DNA of 64,000 nucleotides from Lepiota brunneoincarnata (taxonomy: Eukaryota; Basidiomycota; Agaricomycetes; Agaricales; Agaricaceae), in assembly GCA_023014365.1 (NCBI GenBank), contig JAEBUN010000003.1, forward strand, positions 2,666,001 to 2,730,000, given 5' to 3'. This document shows, piece after piece, positions 45,069 through 56,341 of this stretch (the stretch's first letter is position 1; each line of letters begins with the position of its first letter). The notes beneath the pieces are model-generated. The model worked only from the letters and a program-made list of their open reading frames with translations, ran no database searches and had not been told where the DNA came from. Both the position numbers and the translations under genes were made by a program.

Positions 45069-46357
45069 CTAGACAATGGGACATCTACCCTAAAGGGGGG
45101 AATAGTGACTATGCATCAGTCAACCCACACAATTTCCAACCCGTATTCACCCACGAACAGCTCGCGGCCTCCATCCGCGCCACCACTCTTTATGCCCCTT
45201 CCCTTTGCGCAGCTGTAGTCATGGATCTCGACCAGCTACACCACAACATCCTCGCCGCTCTACCAGTGGATCCGACCGCCTCCACCCATCTTGCTAGCCC
45301 AGAAGGCCGTTGGTCAGTTAATGATAAAGGTTTCCTCCTCTTAGATGACAGAATCTACATCCCTGATGCCAACAATCTCCGACTTTGGGTCCTCCAGTAC
45401 AAGCACGATCATGTCCTAGCCGGCCACTTCGGTCAGAACAAAATGCTGGAACTCATCCGGCGCGAATACACCTGGCCTAGTGTCCGCACCTTCGTCAAGG
45501 ATTTCTGTAAGTCTTGTGTCACCTGTATGAGGTCTAAACCCCAGCGCCACCACCCCTACAGTCTCCTCAAGCAACTCCCCATCCCCAAATGCCCTTGGAA
45601 TTCAATCTCCATGGACTTCATCGAGAAACTCCCCGCCTCCTCTGGCTACGATGCCATCCTAGTGGTAGTCGACAGACTCACCAAACAATCCCTATTCATC
45701 CCCACCTACGATACCGTCACTTCCTCCGACCTCGCCCGCCTATTCGTCCTCCACGCCTTCTCCAAGCACGGCGTACCCGAACATGTTACCTCTGACCGCA
45801 GCTCCGAATTCGTCTCTCACTTCTTCTGCTCATTGGGACAAGCCCTCAACATGAAACTACACTTCACTTCGGGCTACCACCCAGAAGGCGACGGACAGAT
45901 GGAATGCACCAACCAGACCCTGGAACAATACCTCTGGGTCTACTGTAACTACCAACAGGACAATTGGTCTGAATTACTACCACTAGCTGAGTTTGCTTAC
46001 AACAACGCTCCTAGTGCCACCACCGGTATCTCCCCGTTCTTTGCTAATAAAGGATACCATCCGAACATCACAGTTCATCCTGAACGCGATCTCACCTCCG
46101 CTCGGGCCCACCATTTTGCTGTTGACCTCAATGACCTACATACCACCTTGAAGTCTGAAATAGCACTAGCCCAGCAACGCTATCAGACCTCCGCCGACGT
46201 CCACCGACTCCCCACCCTGGACTTCAAGGTCGGACAAAAGGTATTTGTGAAAGCCCAATTTTTCCGCACCACCCGTCCTTCCAAAAAACTCTCCGAGAAG
46301 TTCCTTGGACCTTACGAGATCATTGCCCAAGCAGGGACTCACTCCTTCACACTCTGA
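45040..46357 (+). pseudogene. Element A integrase
   Basis: A zinc-binding region (HDHVLAGHFGQNKMLELI with CKSCVTCMRSK) precedes the core with ISMDFIEKLP, VTSDRSSEFVSHFF and GDGQMECTNQ carrying the D, D and E. The C-terminal segment FKVGQKVFVKAQF and KKLSEKFLGPYEI is typical of chromoviruses. A TGA at 46355-46357 interrupts the frame before the chromodomain. Confidence 0.92.
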
Positions 46358-46690
46358 CTTCCTGATTCCATGTGTGGAGTACACCCAGTCTTCCATGTTT
46401 CCATGCTCGAACCGTCCATGCCTAACACCATACCTGCCCGATCGGACCTGCCGCCCACGCCGGTTTCTATTGACGGAGAACCAGAATACGAGATTGCTCG
46501 CATCATCGACTCAAAAATTGATCAGCACCGCACATGCAAGCTCCTCTATAAAGTCATCTAGTTAGGTTACGAAGACACCGAAGAAGAGTCTTCGTGGTTA
46601 CCGGCTACCGAGCTTGAACATGCTACAGATCTAGTAGAGGCTTTCCATTCCTCTTACCCTGCTAAGCCTGGCCCCCTTCATTCACTCTGA
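46358..46690 (+). pseudogene. Element A chromodomain
   Basis: VHPVFHVSMLEP leads to a chromodomain-like segment: EYEIARIIDSK, then after a TAG at 46559-46561 LGYEDTEEESSWLPATEL. In the family the TAG position is Trp of a YKVxW motif. The domain would steer integration to heterochromatin if intact. After it come a polypurine tract (46735-46744) and the 3' LTR. Confidence 0.82.
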
Positions 46691-46747
46691 GTTTCACTGA
46701 TCACCCACCACCTAGGGCCTCGAGGCTCGGCCCTAAAGGGGGGGCAC

Positions 46748-47179
46748 TGTCATATCCATGCCAAACCCAGAGCTTAACCATTATACTTTGGCTTCTCGAC
46801 TCCACGTATGTTCCACACAACAACCCTCTGCCCTCCGACTCGGCCCCAACTCACTCCGACCGCAACCCACTGCCCCGATCATGTGACCACCTCCACATGT
46901 GCCGTGGTCACCTGACCCTCGCTGTCTCTATTTCCCAGTCTCCATTTCCCATCCGTAGCCAAGATACGTTACCAGTCTCCATACCTGTACCGGTCTCCAT
47001 TTCATTTGTAATCCATTTGTAACCATATGGGTCTCCGCTTCGCTCCATCCATAGTCAGTACGAGTCATAGTTCGTAGGACCAGAAGTATATATACCATAG
47101 GTACTTGGCTTGTACTCCTCAGTCTGATAATTGAATCGAGCAGCGGACCAGCTCCCTGTTCCCTATCCTCTCCTCTCTT
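46748..47179 (+). repeat. Element A 3' LTR, truncated
   Basis: Matches 27138-27570, then homology stops at 47179 and unrelated KDZ-region sequence begins. About 220 bp of LTR and an unknown piece of the KDZ left arm were lost. Confidence 0.9.
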
Positions 47180-47281
47180 GTGTCCGGAAATCCAAAAAAT
47201 GTCATAGTGACAACTCCCATCTCCAACCAGCATTTCCTTGACCATTCCTCCATATGCCATTGTGCTTGCGCAGTCACAATC

Positions 47282-47908
47282 CTAGATATTCATAAGTTGA
47301 GGTCCTTGAACAGTAATTTCTAGTACGTACTGTCTTCTTATCTCAGGCTCATTGCCGTTGGTCTTGTATGACGTGACATATGCTGTGATTGCCCCCTTTT
47401 CCGATTCATCCATGTGTTCATACACATGCTTGGCTGCCTTGGTACAAGTTTGAAAGTATTCCTTTGATCCCGGTCTGAGTTCATTGACGTTCAAGATTGC
47501 TTTCATCTCGTCTTCAACTGCTGCCTTCCGTGTCTTCCAGACAGCTTGATTTTGGTTCATTGTGATCCCAGGTTTTATTGTTCTGTTGGAGGCGTAAGGA
47601 CGCCAATTGTTCGCAAGCCACTTCCCCAATGCCTGGTTAACTATCTTCAGAACCATTCACCAGAAAGGTATTCCATTACTGCATACCTTGACATGCTTTT
47701 CCATCTCATCCTCTGCCAATGGGATCTCTCCATTATGCATCCAGTAGTTGAAGATATCGGGAAGAATTTGTGATTTGAAAATAATCCCTCACTGTTCCGG
47801 CATAGTTTGCTTGCGGTAATTCTCTTTGTATTTTTGAATGACTCCCCGTTCTGCAGGGGGATATTGGCAGTCGGCTCTGGGCTTCCTTGCTTTCTTGACA
47901 GTCTGCAT
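47282..47908 (-). pseudogene. KDZ-region conserved hypothetical, one in-frame stop
   Basis: ATG at 47908 (MQTVKKARKPRADCQYPP), 120 bp from and divergent to the KDZ transposase start. The frame runs QKYKENYRKQTMPEQ, a TGA at about 47789-47791, then ILPDIFNYWMHNGEIPLAED, a 42-bp intron (GTATGC...AG, about 47686-47645), and NNWRPYASNRTIKPG, AVWKTRKAAVEDEMKAIL and FQTCTKAAKHVYEHMDESEK, ending at 47282. I recognise this as a family found in many Agaricomycete genomes, function unknown. Whether it is cargo of the KDZ element or part of a larger gene cannot be told here. Confidence 0.6.
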
Positions 47909-48028
47909 GGTGATCGGATACAGTAAGAACAAAGGCCACAAGGGACCGAAGTTGATTTTTACTGCCATGCTGAGCACATGTGCACTCACCTTTGCCCAAT
48001 ACCAACAAGATCGCCTTCTTCGGATCCC

Positions 48029-51000
48029 ATGGATTACCTGGTTGTGCCTCAGAAAATGTCGCAGAAATGCAAGCGAGGGAAACAGGATGGATGGGTCATT
48101 CGGGCTGCTGATGAAATGACTGAATTTTGGACATACAAAGAAATAACTGTGGAGACACCACATGGACCGGTGGCAACTAAAATTAAGGTCCCACTCCAGT
48201 CTGGGTCGGGCGCAAAACAAACAGGAAAGGATTGGCAAGGAAATGAAGTTCCACTCTCGGCTGAGACAGCCACACGAGGAATAGTAGACGACTTGGGTTC
48301 TGAATGTGGGAGGGATGATGATGATGATGATGTAACAATGGATGGCAGGTTTCCGTGCTGTGATAACAGTGATGAGTTTGATATTGAAGAGAAGAACGAA
48401 CCGAGGCCGAATAAAGTAAGTTGATTTGCTTACAATCATCATGAGAAGGAGGAAGTCTAACCCCTGCAGCAACAACACTGGATGGAAGAGTTTGTCAAAC
48501 ATGCCGATGGTCTAATGGTGGCACTCCTTGCCCGCGAAGCATTGCCTGGCAATGGCAAGTGTTGCAACTGCACTGAGGAGCGACAGGCAATTTGGCGATG
48601 CCGAGATTGTTTCGGAGCCAAGGTGCTTTGCCAAATGTGCATGAGGCACTCCCATTTCAGCGTTCCTCTGCACAGGCTGGAGCGGTGGACTGGGCGGTTC
48701 TTTGCCTCGGCTAGTGTGTGGGAGGTTGGAACATATATGATGGTGCCGCACAACGATGGTGGAGGAGACCTGTGTCCTATACTGAAAAATCACATAGACA
48801 TGCTCGAGGTGGGTCAGGAGCTGAAGGATCATGCTGAGCAAGAAACATTGCGTGTGGGAACGGCGAGCAGAAATGCTGTCCTGTCCAACAGTTGGCCTCT
48901 GGCTCATAATGCCGAGCCAGACCAAAATACTTTTCCGCTCAGCAATACCCAGGCTGATCCTGAAATTGAGGAAGGGTTATGCAGCTCAGATGAAGGTGGC
49001 ATTGCTGATGAGGCCACAATGGGAATGGATGAAATGCAAATGGGGGAGTTTTCCAGAAAGCTGCAGGACCCAGCTCGAAGCGAACAGGACTTTGTCCCCT
49101 GAACTGATGCACTCGGCAATCAATATGTGCGGCTTATACACACAAATGGTATACACCATATTGCCTTGGTGACTTGCGCCTGCTGGAGGAGAGAGGACGC
49201 TATTGCCAATTTGATGTATTGCCGTCTAGTGCCAGCCACATTCACACGATACCTGCACTGTGTTCACGGCGGATGTTCTTGATGATTGTCGACTCAAGAA
49301 TTTGGAATGCAAGGCCTCAGCATATCAATACTTCCAGAAGCTTCGCCGGCTTACTGCCCCCATGGCACCTGGCAAAGTGCCGAACTTGTATCAGGAACTG
49401 CTGCGAATGGCACGGTTGTGGCACTGGTTAAAAAAGAGAAAGTGGGCAGGCTATGGGCAGAGTTCATCGAAAGGAAGTCCAACAAGTGCCGGATCGCTTG
49501 TAAACTTTTGTCCAGCATGCCCCCAGCCTGGCATTAATCTGCCTCCCAATTGGAAAGAAGATTCAAACAGGTTAGTCAAGATTTGTCTATTTTGTCCTGC
49601 ATGTCATATTGATTGCAGTCTGGAGGTGGGCTTACCGGTGTTTCTTTGTTGCCGACAGGCAATTTCAAGGCAGACCACGTTCGGCAAACCCATGGCACTT
49701 CTGATATTTGGCTGGCTGAAGGAGGCGGCATGTTTGCCACACATGTGCGGTATCACAGCTTCCTCCGAGATGCAATTGAGATGTCCACAGTACGTTCACC
49801 GGCAGTACTTCCATATCCTCAAAAACATTTATTTGTGATCTGAATACAGAAGGCACCATGTGAGAACTGCTTTCATGCGATCGAACTTGCAATGGCTGGT
49901 TCCAAAGCCTGCGATGTTACCAGCATAGTAGCCATAGCTTGTGCTCGGCATGGATGCTTTGCACCAAATGCAATTGCTGACTTGTTCAAGGGGGAGCAGC
50001 AAAAGAACATAGACTGGGTCTTTTTGCAATCTCTGGAAACAACCCACCTTGATCCAGAGCAAGGTGCCATGTTGATTTATGACATTGCCTGCCAATATTT
50101 GGTCCATCTCCAAAAAAGAATCAGGCCATCATCTCCCGAATGATCTGGTTGTTGACCGAGCCATTGGTCTCTTTCATGTGCATGGCCATAGACCAGAGTG
50201 CTTTTTCCTGGTATGCACCGTCCTTCATCCCTGGCAGCGGTGTAGTGGCCAGGTGAAATTCTAGAATCTTTATGGTCATCCTTAAATTCCATTTCACCAA
50301 CTGTTCATATGGCAACCTTGGCAAACCGTGCCGAGACACTTGATGATCATGCCAGTGATTCAAACCACAAGAAAATGCTGAACATTTGTAAGTCTACCTT
50401 GCCAGTCTGCTGATGCCATGCAAGCCCTAAGCCTCTGTTGAACAGCAACAGCATTATGTGCACGATATATCCAGGCGAACGCAATGGTGAAGGACACAAC
50501 AGAATATTTCAGTTCATTGAGCAAAGGTATATGCAATCAGGATGTAAAGCAATGGACAGCGGCAATTCTGCATGCTGAGGCCTGCCGAATAGGCTTGCCG
50601 AAAGCAATGGATATCTTGGCTGCACAAGATGGCAATGGAGGCCAGGGATCTCTACCCCCAGCAGCAGAATACACCCCAACAGAGGAGTGGATCCAGTCAG
50701 CAATTGATGCTGAAGAACACCAGTTTGTATTTCTCACATTATTTATGTTGCAAAGAAAATAACTGCTAACACACATGGCAGAGTTGAGCTTAGAGGGACC
50801 CTCCGAGGGCCGATGAACCCGGCTCAGGAGGACCTCGCAAAATGACTGCAACAGGCATTGACAGATGAGTTTGCCAGGCTTGTGACAAAGCAACAGCATC
50901 TGGGTATAACGCAAGGCAGTATGATTCCTGCCAATGACATTGATGTCTGGGATGTATTTGATGCCTTGGATGATGATACCGATAGTGTTGCCACACAGCC

Positions 51001-51832
51001 GGCAAACCCCAACGCACCTGACTCATCGGCAAATGGCACCCCACTGGAAAGGCAGCCTATTAGCATGCCATCCACGTTTGAATCCCCTAATGCAAAACTA
51101 TGTTCCGTGGAATTATCCCTGTGCCAATCCCAAGCCCTGCGTCATCTGGAAAGCCTTTGCACCACCATTGCCGAAAAGTCATTTCAATACTCCCACATAT
51201 TACGGGTGGCCTGGCTGCAAGCCAATTCAACTGCGAAGTCACACAGCCATCATTGCGCTCAATAATTGAATCGCATTTCATTGCCGTGTATATTCAAAGT
51301 GCCGGGCAGCAATGATTCGCTTGTGTGCCGATGCCTCGGTGTTGGCCTGGTTTCAGCCATTGGCCAGAGCTGATGTACAGTGCAGCACTGCCCTACTTAA
51401 CACAAATGAGCTGGGATCAACTGCGGTCCACCTTTCATGGATATGGCAATCTCACTTTGCTGGAGACAATAAGTCTTCACCTGATGCACTAAAGGAATGT
51501 AAGTCCATAACTCTGCCCACACAACCTGGTCATTCCCTAGAGCAGAATGCTGACACGCCTTCCCAGTCCAACAGGTACATTGGCTTCATGCACGGGCACA
51601 GAAGCAACGGTGGGAGGAAGAATTTATTATGGTTCAATATGAAATGCAGTGGACAGTCAGGTACTTCCTTCATCTGCAGAATGTGTGGATTGAATGGGAC
51701 AGCGGTGATGCCAAACCTGCCAGTCCAGCAGCATATGCAGCCCGAAAAGCGGCAATGTGGGGCAAAATGGCAGCTCATGCCAATTCTTCATTTAGTCAGG
51801 TGCTAGACATCGCCGATCATCCCACGCAATGA
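48029..51832 (+). pseudogene. CxC2-KDZ transposase (Kyakuja-Dileera-Zisupton), frame-broken
   Basis: ATG 48029 (MDYLVVPQKMSQKCKRG). Intron 48416-48469 joins in phase to MEEFVKHADG and a CxC2 cysteine cluster: CCNCTEERQAIWRCRDCFG, then CQMCMRHSH and FHRLERWTGRFF-like sequence (48550-48700). The KDZ region follows in pieces: RLIHTNGIHHIALVTCACW, FTADVLDDCRLKNLECKAS, LARLWHW-like helices, FCPACPQPGINLPPNWKED, GNFKADHVRQ, IVAIACARHGCFAPNAIAD, LFKGEQQKNIDW, MLIYDIACQYLVHLQKRI, VDRAIGLFHVHGHRPECFF, TIAEKSFQYSHILRVA, and finally EEEFIMVQYEMQWTVRYFL. Introns at 49790-49849 and 51499-51574 are recognisable. A stop at 49100 and frameshifts near 49258, 49657, 50120 and 50210 make it inactive. Confidence 0.9.
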
Positions 51833-53381
51833 TGTTTGGGATACTTATTACAGCTACTGAATAGATATATATATACAGATTATGATTCATCACATGACTG
51901 ATTGATCTTTCTCTTATCAACCAAGTGATCTTGACCTTTGCCAAATTTTTCAACCACACAATGCAGCAAACTTCTTCATGCCCCAAGCGATGAATCTGAC
52001 TCTGTCCCATCATCACAAGAGATCGTATCCTATTGTGACTCGTGGCTCCAGTGCAATATTACTTGCCATCCAAAATTCCACTGGTGAGAAGGAAGCATGG
52101 ATTACCGAAGGCATAGAAAAAGAACTGGTATGTGTGTGATGATTGACATTTTCTCAGCTCATTCCGATTGTTGCCATTTGATGTGATGTTAGCATTTCTC
52201 GATGATTTCTGTCAGCTTGGCCACGGCAAGCAGCTGATTGCTGAATGTGCCACCGGTTACACAATACCTGGCCTGGCACCACCTAGACCCACACACAGAA
52301 AACTGTGCTAGATCTGGCCATGCTTCTCTCCCTCGATGCCGGAAATCATCCGAGCCACCCAACTGGCACTGCCCCGAGCTACATTGCCGATTGGTGGGAA
52401 TGTAACACAGCGCCAAGCGAGGACAATTTTATTAATGTTACAAATGTGACTGAATGCCTGGAGCATCATTACAAAGTGATGCAGTCGAGCTATGCTGTGG
52501 CCTCCTCCTATTCCACCTCAGGATAAGCGCCCATTTGCACCCGAACCCCACCTCAACAAAGGGTGCCCCAGATGCAAAATGTACCAGTGGTGCTGCCATG
52601 GATGCGCTCCATCAATTACATAGCCTCCGAATAAAGATACAGACTGCCGAGGCTTCTGCCGAGAATGAACAGCTCCTCATAATGCAGCGAGCCTCTGCAT
52701 TTCATCAGCTTCATGAGCAGGCCACTCTAAAGGAAATGGAAGTCCCATCGCTTGGGTATCAATCAGGTTCAGCCGACGGCAATGCACAAGGCAGCTTGCC
52801 GGCCGCGACATTAGCCACCAGCACCTCAAGCATAAAGGCTGGAGCTTTGGCAACGATGGCAGCCACATCACGACCTCAACGGCGCAAAACCTGGAATACT
52901 TTGGCACCTGTGACGCCGAAGCCAATGCCTTCTCGAATCAAGGCCCCAACAAATTCTGAATTGGCCGAACGATTCAGGGAACATTCAAGCACTGAGCACC
53001 AGTGGCTTCAGAGTGAACCATCACTCAAATGGACATGGGGAGTGGATCTTGATAACAATGATATCTGGCAGATGCGCCATGCTGCCGACAATAATTACAA
53101 GGTCCCTCACTCTGGGTACGATTGTTCCCTCCGGCAAGGTCATTTCTGAGGAGAGGATTCCATAACGCCTTCTCTCCCAGGCTCAGGTACATGGCAACCA
53201 TCTTCTATCCTGTCAAATCAACCCGGCCAGACCGAGTTACATTCCGATGATATACCGGCACACTTTCAGGCCTTCCCCCTTTCCCGTGTGCATCAGGTGG
53301 ACACTCACGCACCCCATTCACCATCATCATCTTTCGCGTCGGGCCCATCACCATCTGCTGTATTCACTTGCTTGTTGCTGA
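51833..53381 (+). other. KDZ-region coding remnants, unassigned
   Basis: An open frame from 51979 (MPQAMNLTLSHHHKRSYP) reaches a GTATGT donor near 52130. Another, 52454-53149, encodes 231 aa with a helical middle (MDALHQLHSLRIKIQTAEAS, ENEQLLIMQRASAFHQLHEQ) and an acidic/Trp-containing end (LKWTWGVDLDNNDIWQMRH). They may be exons of one or two plus-strand genes between the transposase and the repeat-protein gene. No family recognised and joins not established. Confidence 0.35.
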
Positions 53382-54550
53382 GCGCTCCGCCTGCCAGGCA
53401 ATGTTGTTGCCAAGCATGCCGCTGCCGGCAATGTCATTGCCGAACCTACCCTTCCTGTGCCGCAAGAAGGAGCCTCAGATGCTCCCTTTCCCATCGAACC
53501 ATTGCCACCCTCTCCATCCCCTGCGATTCACCGCATGGACACCGCCAGTGCACTCCAATGCTCACTGAGACTACCCATTCCCTGCAATGCCCCTGACACA
53601 CAGTTTAGGACTCTTTCCTTGTCCTCGGCCAACTCATCCGATGATGGTCTTCTTTCTGCAGCTGCATTAGCGCTCCATCTTGACGCTCCCTCGCCAACTC
53701 CCATCTTGCCTGAAGCCAGGTCTGCCACAGCTGGCTCATTTGCGCATCATCGCCTCAGGTCAGGCTCGAGTGGCCGGAGCCTGGACTCCGACATTCTTGC
53801 AAATGCCACTTATGCCCTCGATAATGCTGCTGCCATGCTATTGGCTATAGCAGCTGAAGACGTCGTGTCAATGACTGGCCCCCACTCCTCAACCTCTTCT
53901 TCTTCAACTGGCTGGAGCTTAAGCTCTGCCATTCTTACAGATGCCGCTCATTGCCTGCATGATGCCTCCCTTGGTCTCTTGAATGTATTCAATCACGGCA
54001 GCCTTGCTCTCACCAATCCTCACTCCCGAACTCCCAGTTCAAGTAGTAACAGTGTGACCTCCGCCGCCCTTGCCAACACCGCTTATGCCCTCGATGTTGC
54101 CATGGACATGGCAACCCTCTCATTATCTGCATCCAATAATCCCCCGGCAGTGGGCGACCAGGGCCACAACATCCTTGCGGAATCTCCTCAATCAGTCGCA
54201 AGTGGCAGCAGCCTCGATTCCGGTGTCCTTGCCGATGCCACCACTGCCCTTCACAATGTTACCACATGTGAGTTGGCCGGCACCTGAACCCTACTGAAAC
54301 TTACGAATTTCCTCCCCACTCAGATGACAATCATAGTTCAGGTGGGGAAATCTTTGATGAATCAGACACATCCTCCTCCCCTTCTCTCTCCCCTGTCCTT
54401 GCTTTCCAAGCACTTTGCCTGCCTCCCTGCCCCCCCAGCTCAGCCCAACTTCTTTTGTCAGGGGAAGCAGCTGATCAAGGTACATCATGCTCTGCCCCCT
54501 ATACTGCCGAGGACTTCCAGACATTTTGCAACCCTGATGACTATGCATAA
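53382..54550 (+). CDS. KDZ-region protein with five internal amphipathic repeats
   Basis: The frame is open from 53382; the first in-frame ATG is 53535 (MDTASALQ), and an upstream exon is possible. Intron 54268-54323 (56 bp, GTGAGT...CTCAG) joins in phase (one base plus two) to an acidic tail ending FQTFCNPDDYA, stop 54548-54550. From the ATG this gives about 319 aa. Five repeats of a 17-22 residue helix are visible: DDGLLSAAALALHLDA, SLDSDILANATYALDNAAAM, SLSSAILTDAAHCLHDASLG, SVTSAALANTAYALDVAMDM and SLDSGVLADATTALHNVTT, separated by Ser/Pro-rich linkers. Consensus is roughly SxxSxxLAxAxxALxxA. I do not recognise the family. Confidence 0.5.
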
Positions 54551-54764
54551 ATACCTCTAGTTCGTTTTTTATGTATAATAAATAAACCAAATGCATGGTA
54601 TTTGTGGTCCCCTGTATTTTTTAAATGCTGCACGGCCTCCTGCCCGGTCCGTTGCATTGGCTTTTGCCATTGACATTTTGCCAACTTACATCCTGGCAAT
54701 TCTTGAACTGATGCCAGCCGACCACCAGCTGGCCTCGGCACAAGCTACGGCTCGCAGAATGTAT
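54551..54764. other. KDZ right arm, non-coding
   Basis: Between the repeat-protein gene and the right terminal repeat. AT-rich at 54560-54600, probably transcript end; no ORF supported. Confidence 0.5.
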
Positions 54765-55168
54765 GGTTGGTGGTGTGCTGTCATACAGACCATTGTAGTA
54801 CCCATGCCGCTGGTTCCACCCCATTGTCTGGCACCTGTATCACATCCGGCATTCAATTTGTCAATATTTCCAGCATTCGCGAATGTATCATACTCATCAC
54901 TTTGCCACATACATTCTAATATGGAAGGACGGTTATATCTAGGTTGTGCCAGCCCACCCCTCCCAGATTGCCGCTTTCCACTCCCTAACCTGGAATTTCT
55001 AGTACCCTGCGATCCTGACCTCTTAGGACCTCTTTGACCATGGGATAAGACCCAGGCATGAAGATTTATGGTGAGGTAGCAAAGCCAGCGGGCCCGCTGG
55101 CTCCCATTCACTCAATACAGTGTATGCGTTCGCTGGCCCCACTCACTCAATACACTGTAGGTTGACTA
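54765..55168 (-). repeat. KDZ element right terminal inverted repeat
   Basis: 404 bp, inverted match to 26734-27137. Carries the same two direct ~28-bp repeats and a 20-bp perfect palindrome (55083-55102). The open frame read on its minus strand (54686-55111) is not a gene. Confidence 0.85.
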
Positions 55169-55327
55169 CCTGGTAGCATGTGCATGAGCACAGGATGGTA
55201 GTGAAATGTGTAGCATTGCGAGTGACAAGAGCCAGGGGAGAATGCAAAGGGATTTGTTAGACTGGGCATGGGCTGTGGGGGGAGGAGCAGCTTACTGTGC
55301 TGTAGCCTCATTTTGTTTGATATCCAT

Positions 55328-56341
55328 CTACCTCTGGTCTATCGCTCGCATGCACTTGTGATTGATTGCACTGATGTCAAAGGTATATGAAGCAGAGGGG
55401 TCTGTGAGCTGCTGGTGCCATTCTCGGCAGACTTCTGCCTGGTAAATAGCTAATACTTGGTCTCCATTATTGCAAGATGCATCACGCCGGATGGGGTGAT
55501 GGTTAAGTAGGATGAAGAATTGCCCAAGCGCTACGATTAGGTCCTCTGGCCAACTGGCTTGCTCTACGGCATTCAGGAAGACTGGTTGTACCAGAATAAC
55601 TTGTTGCCAGGTGAGTTTCTCATCTGGTACCGCCTTGCGTGAGGGGTTGATAGCTGCCACTGGTCTTAATGCAACTGTGTTGTCTATTTTGGTGAGTGCC
55701 AGTGAGTCCTGGGGGCATGAAAGATCCATGGCGAGAGCCTCCTTGCAGCCTTCTGGGGTGAAATACCACATCTCGATGTACTCTCGTTGCCTCAGCTTCT
55801 TGAGAGCAAATGCCGAAGGCCGAGGGTCCCTCCTTGCTGTTACCATTTTCCCTTGGATGAGTGGGTTGAGTCTAGGCTTTGGCCTGGTGTGGAGGTCCTG
55901 ATCATCTCTTGGTACCTGCTGTGGCTCTGGGGGCTGAGAGAGGTTTTGGGGGGGTGGTGGGGCCTGTAATTCCTCCTGCTCTGCCCTTTGTAGCCTATCT
56001 GCTTCTGGCTGCCCACCATCACCTTGCTCGCCATTGCCCTCTTGCTGCTGCTCAATCTCCTGGTGCCCTTTGCCAGGCTGCAGGCCTCCTCCCCAAGGTT
56101 CATTACCATCAGGATGCCTGTTGTTGACTGGCCGTCCATTATTGGCATCCTCTGTGAGTTGTTGAGCCCACTGCCCCTTCTGGGCCTCATTGTCTTCAAT
56201 CCAGGATTGGAGGAGGATCACTATCACTTGTTGCTCTGTGCATTGCCTATACTGTGCAACAGCTTGCTGGGCTATGTGAAAGTGGTGCATGGAAAAATCT
56301 GGGGGAATTGCCAGGTTCAGGTCATGGTCCAACCTTGGCAT
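55328..56341 (-). CDS. Conserved Agaricomycete hypothetical protein, 337 aa, intact
   Basis: A single open exon from ATG 56341 (MPRLDHDLNLAIPPDF). Residues ~75-160 are Gln/Pro/Glu-rich and low-complexity. The conserved part is ALKKLRQREYIEMWYFTPEG, DSLALTKIDNTVALRPVAA, LTWQQVILVQPVFLNAVEQA, FFILLNHHPIRR and YQAEVCREWHQQL. I recall this C-terminal block from many unassigned proteins of mushroom fungi, often near mobile elements. It has no signal peptide or membrane segment. It lies between the KDZ right end and the B2 LTR, about 150 bp from each. Confidence 0.7.
   Translation of the reverse strand: MPRLDHDLNLAIPPDFSMHHFHIAQQAVAQYRQCTEQQVIVILLQSWIEDNEAQKGQWAQQLTEDANNGRPVNNRHPDGNEPWGGGLQPGKGHQEIEQQQEGNGEQGDGGQPEADRLQRAEQEELQAPPPPQNLSQPPEPQQVPRDDQDLHTRPKPRLNPLIQGKMVTARRDPRPSAFALKKLRQREYIEMWYFTPEGCKEALAMDLSCPQDSLALTKIDNTVALRPVAAINPSRKAVPDEKLTWQQVILVQPVFLNAVEQASWPEDLIVALGQFFILLNHHPIRRDASCNNGDQVLAIYQAEVCREWHQQLTDPSASYTFDISAINHKCMRAIDQR

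Larger units (their letters stand above)
27138..47179 (+). mobile_element. Element A: Ty3/gypsy chromovirus, nested and 3'-truncated
   Basis: LTRs begin TGTCATATCC at 27138 and 46748. Internal order is gag, protease, [element B], reverse transcriptase-RNase H, integrase, chromodomain, typical of fungal chromoviruses. The 3' LTR lacks its last ~220 bp, ending at 47179, so no target duplication can be checked. The LTRs differ at about 14-17 sites over ~432 bp by eye (about 96-97% identical), older than element B. Confidence 0.93.
26734..55168 (+). mobile_element. KDZ-type DNA transposon, nested host of elements A and B
   Basis: Bounded by 404-bp inverted repeats at 26734-27137 and 54765-55168 that match closely along their length. 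Removing element A (27138-47179) leaves about 8.4 kb containing a CxC2-KDZ transposase pseudogene, a divergent minus-strand gene and a repeat-protein gene. No convincing 8-bp target duplication is visible: the flanks read TTATCACA and CCTGGTAG. The outer boundary may therefore be inexact, or the flanks rearranged. Confidence 0.75.

Noticed and set aside
47789..48502. 237-codon minus-strand frame opposite the KDZ transposase
   Set aside because: Most of it is the reverse of the transposase first exon; only its last part (47789-47908) belongs to the hypothetical gene.
54686..55111. 141-codon minus-strand frame
   Set aside because: Lies in the KDZ inverted repeat; the matching left repeat does not keep the frame.
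26734..55168. TET/JBP dioxygenase gene as KDZ cargo
   Set aside because: Looked for because KDZ elements often carry one; no HxD...H dioxygenase pattern was seen in the 8.4 kb of KDZ sequence.
55512..56127. Plus-strand open frames opposite 55328-56341
   Set aside because: They are shadows of the minus-strand hypothetical gene, whose protein is recognisable.
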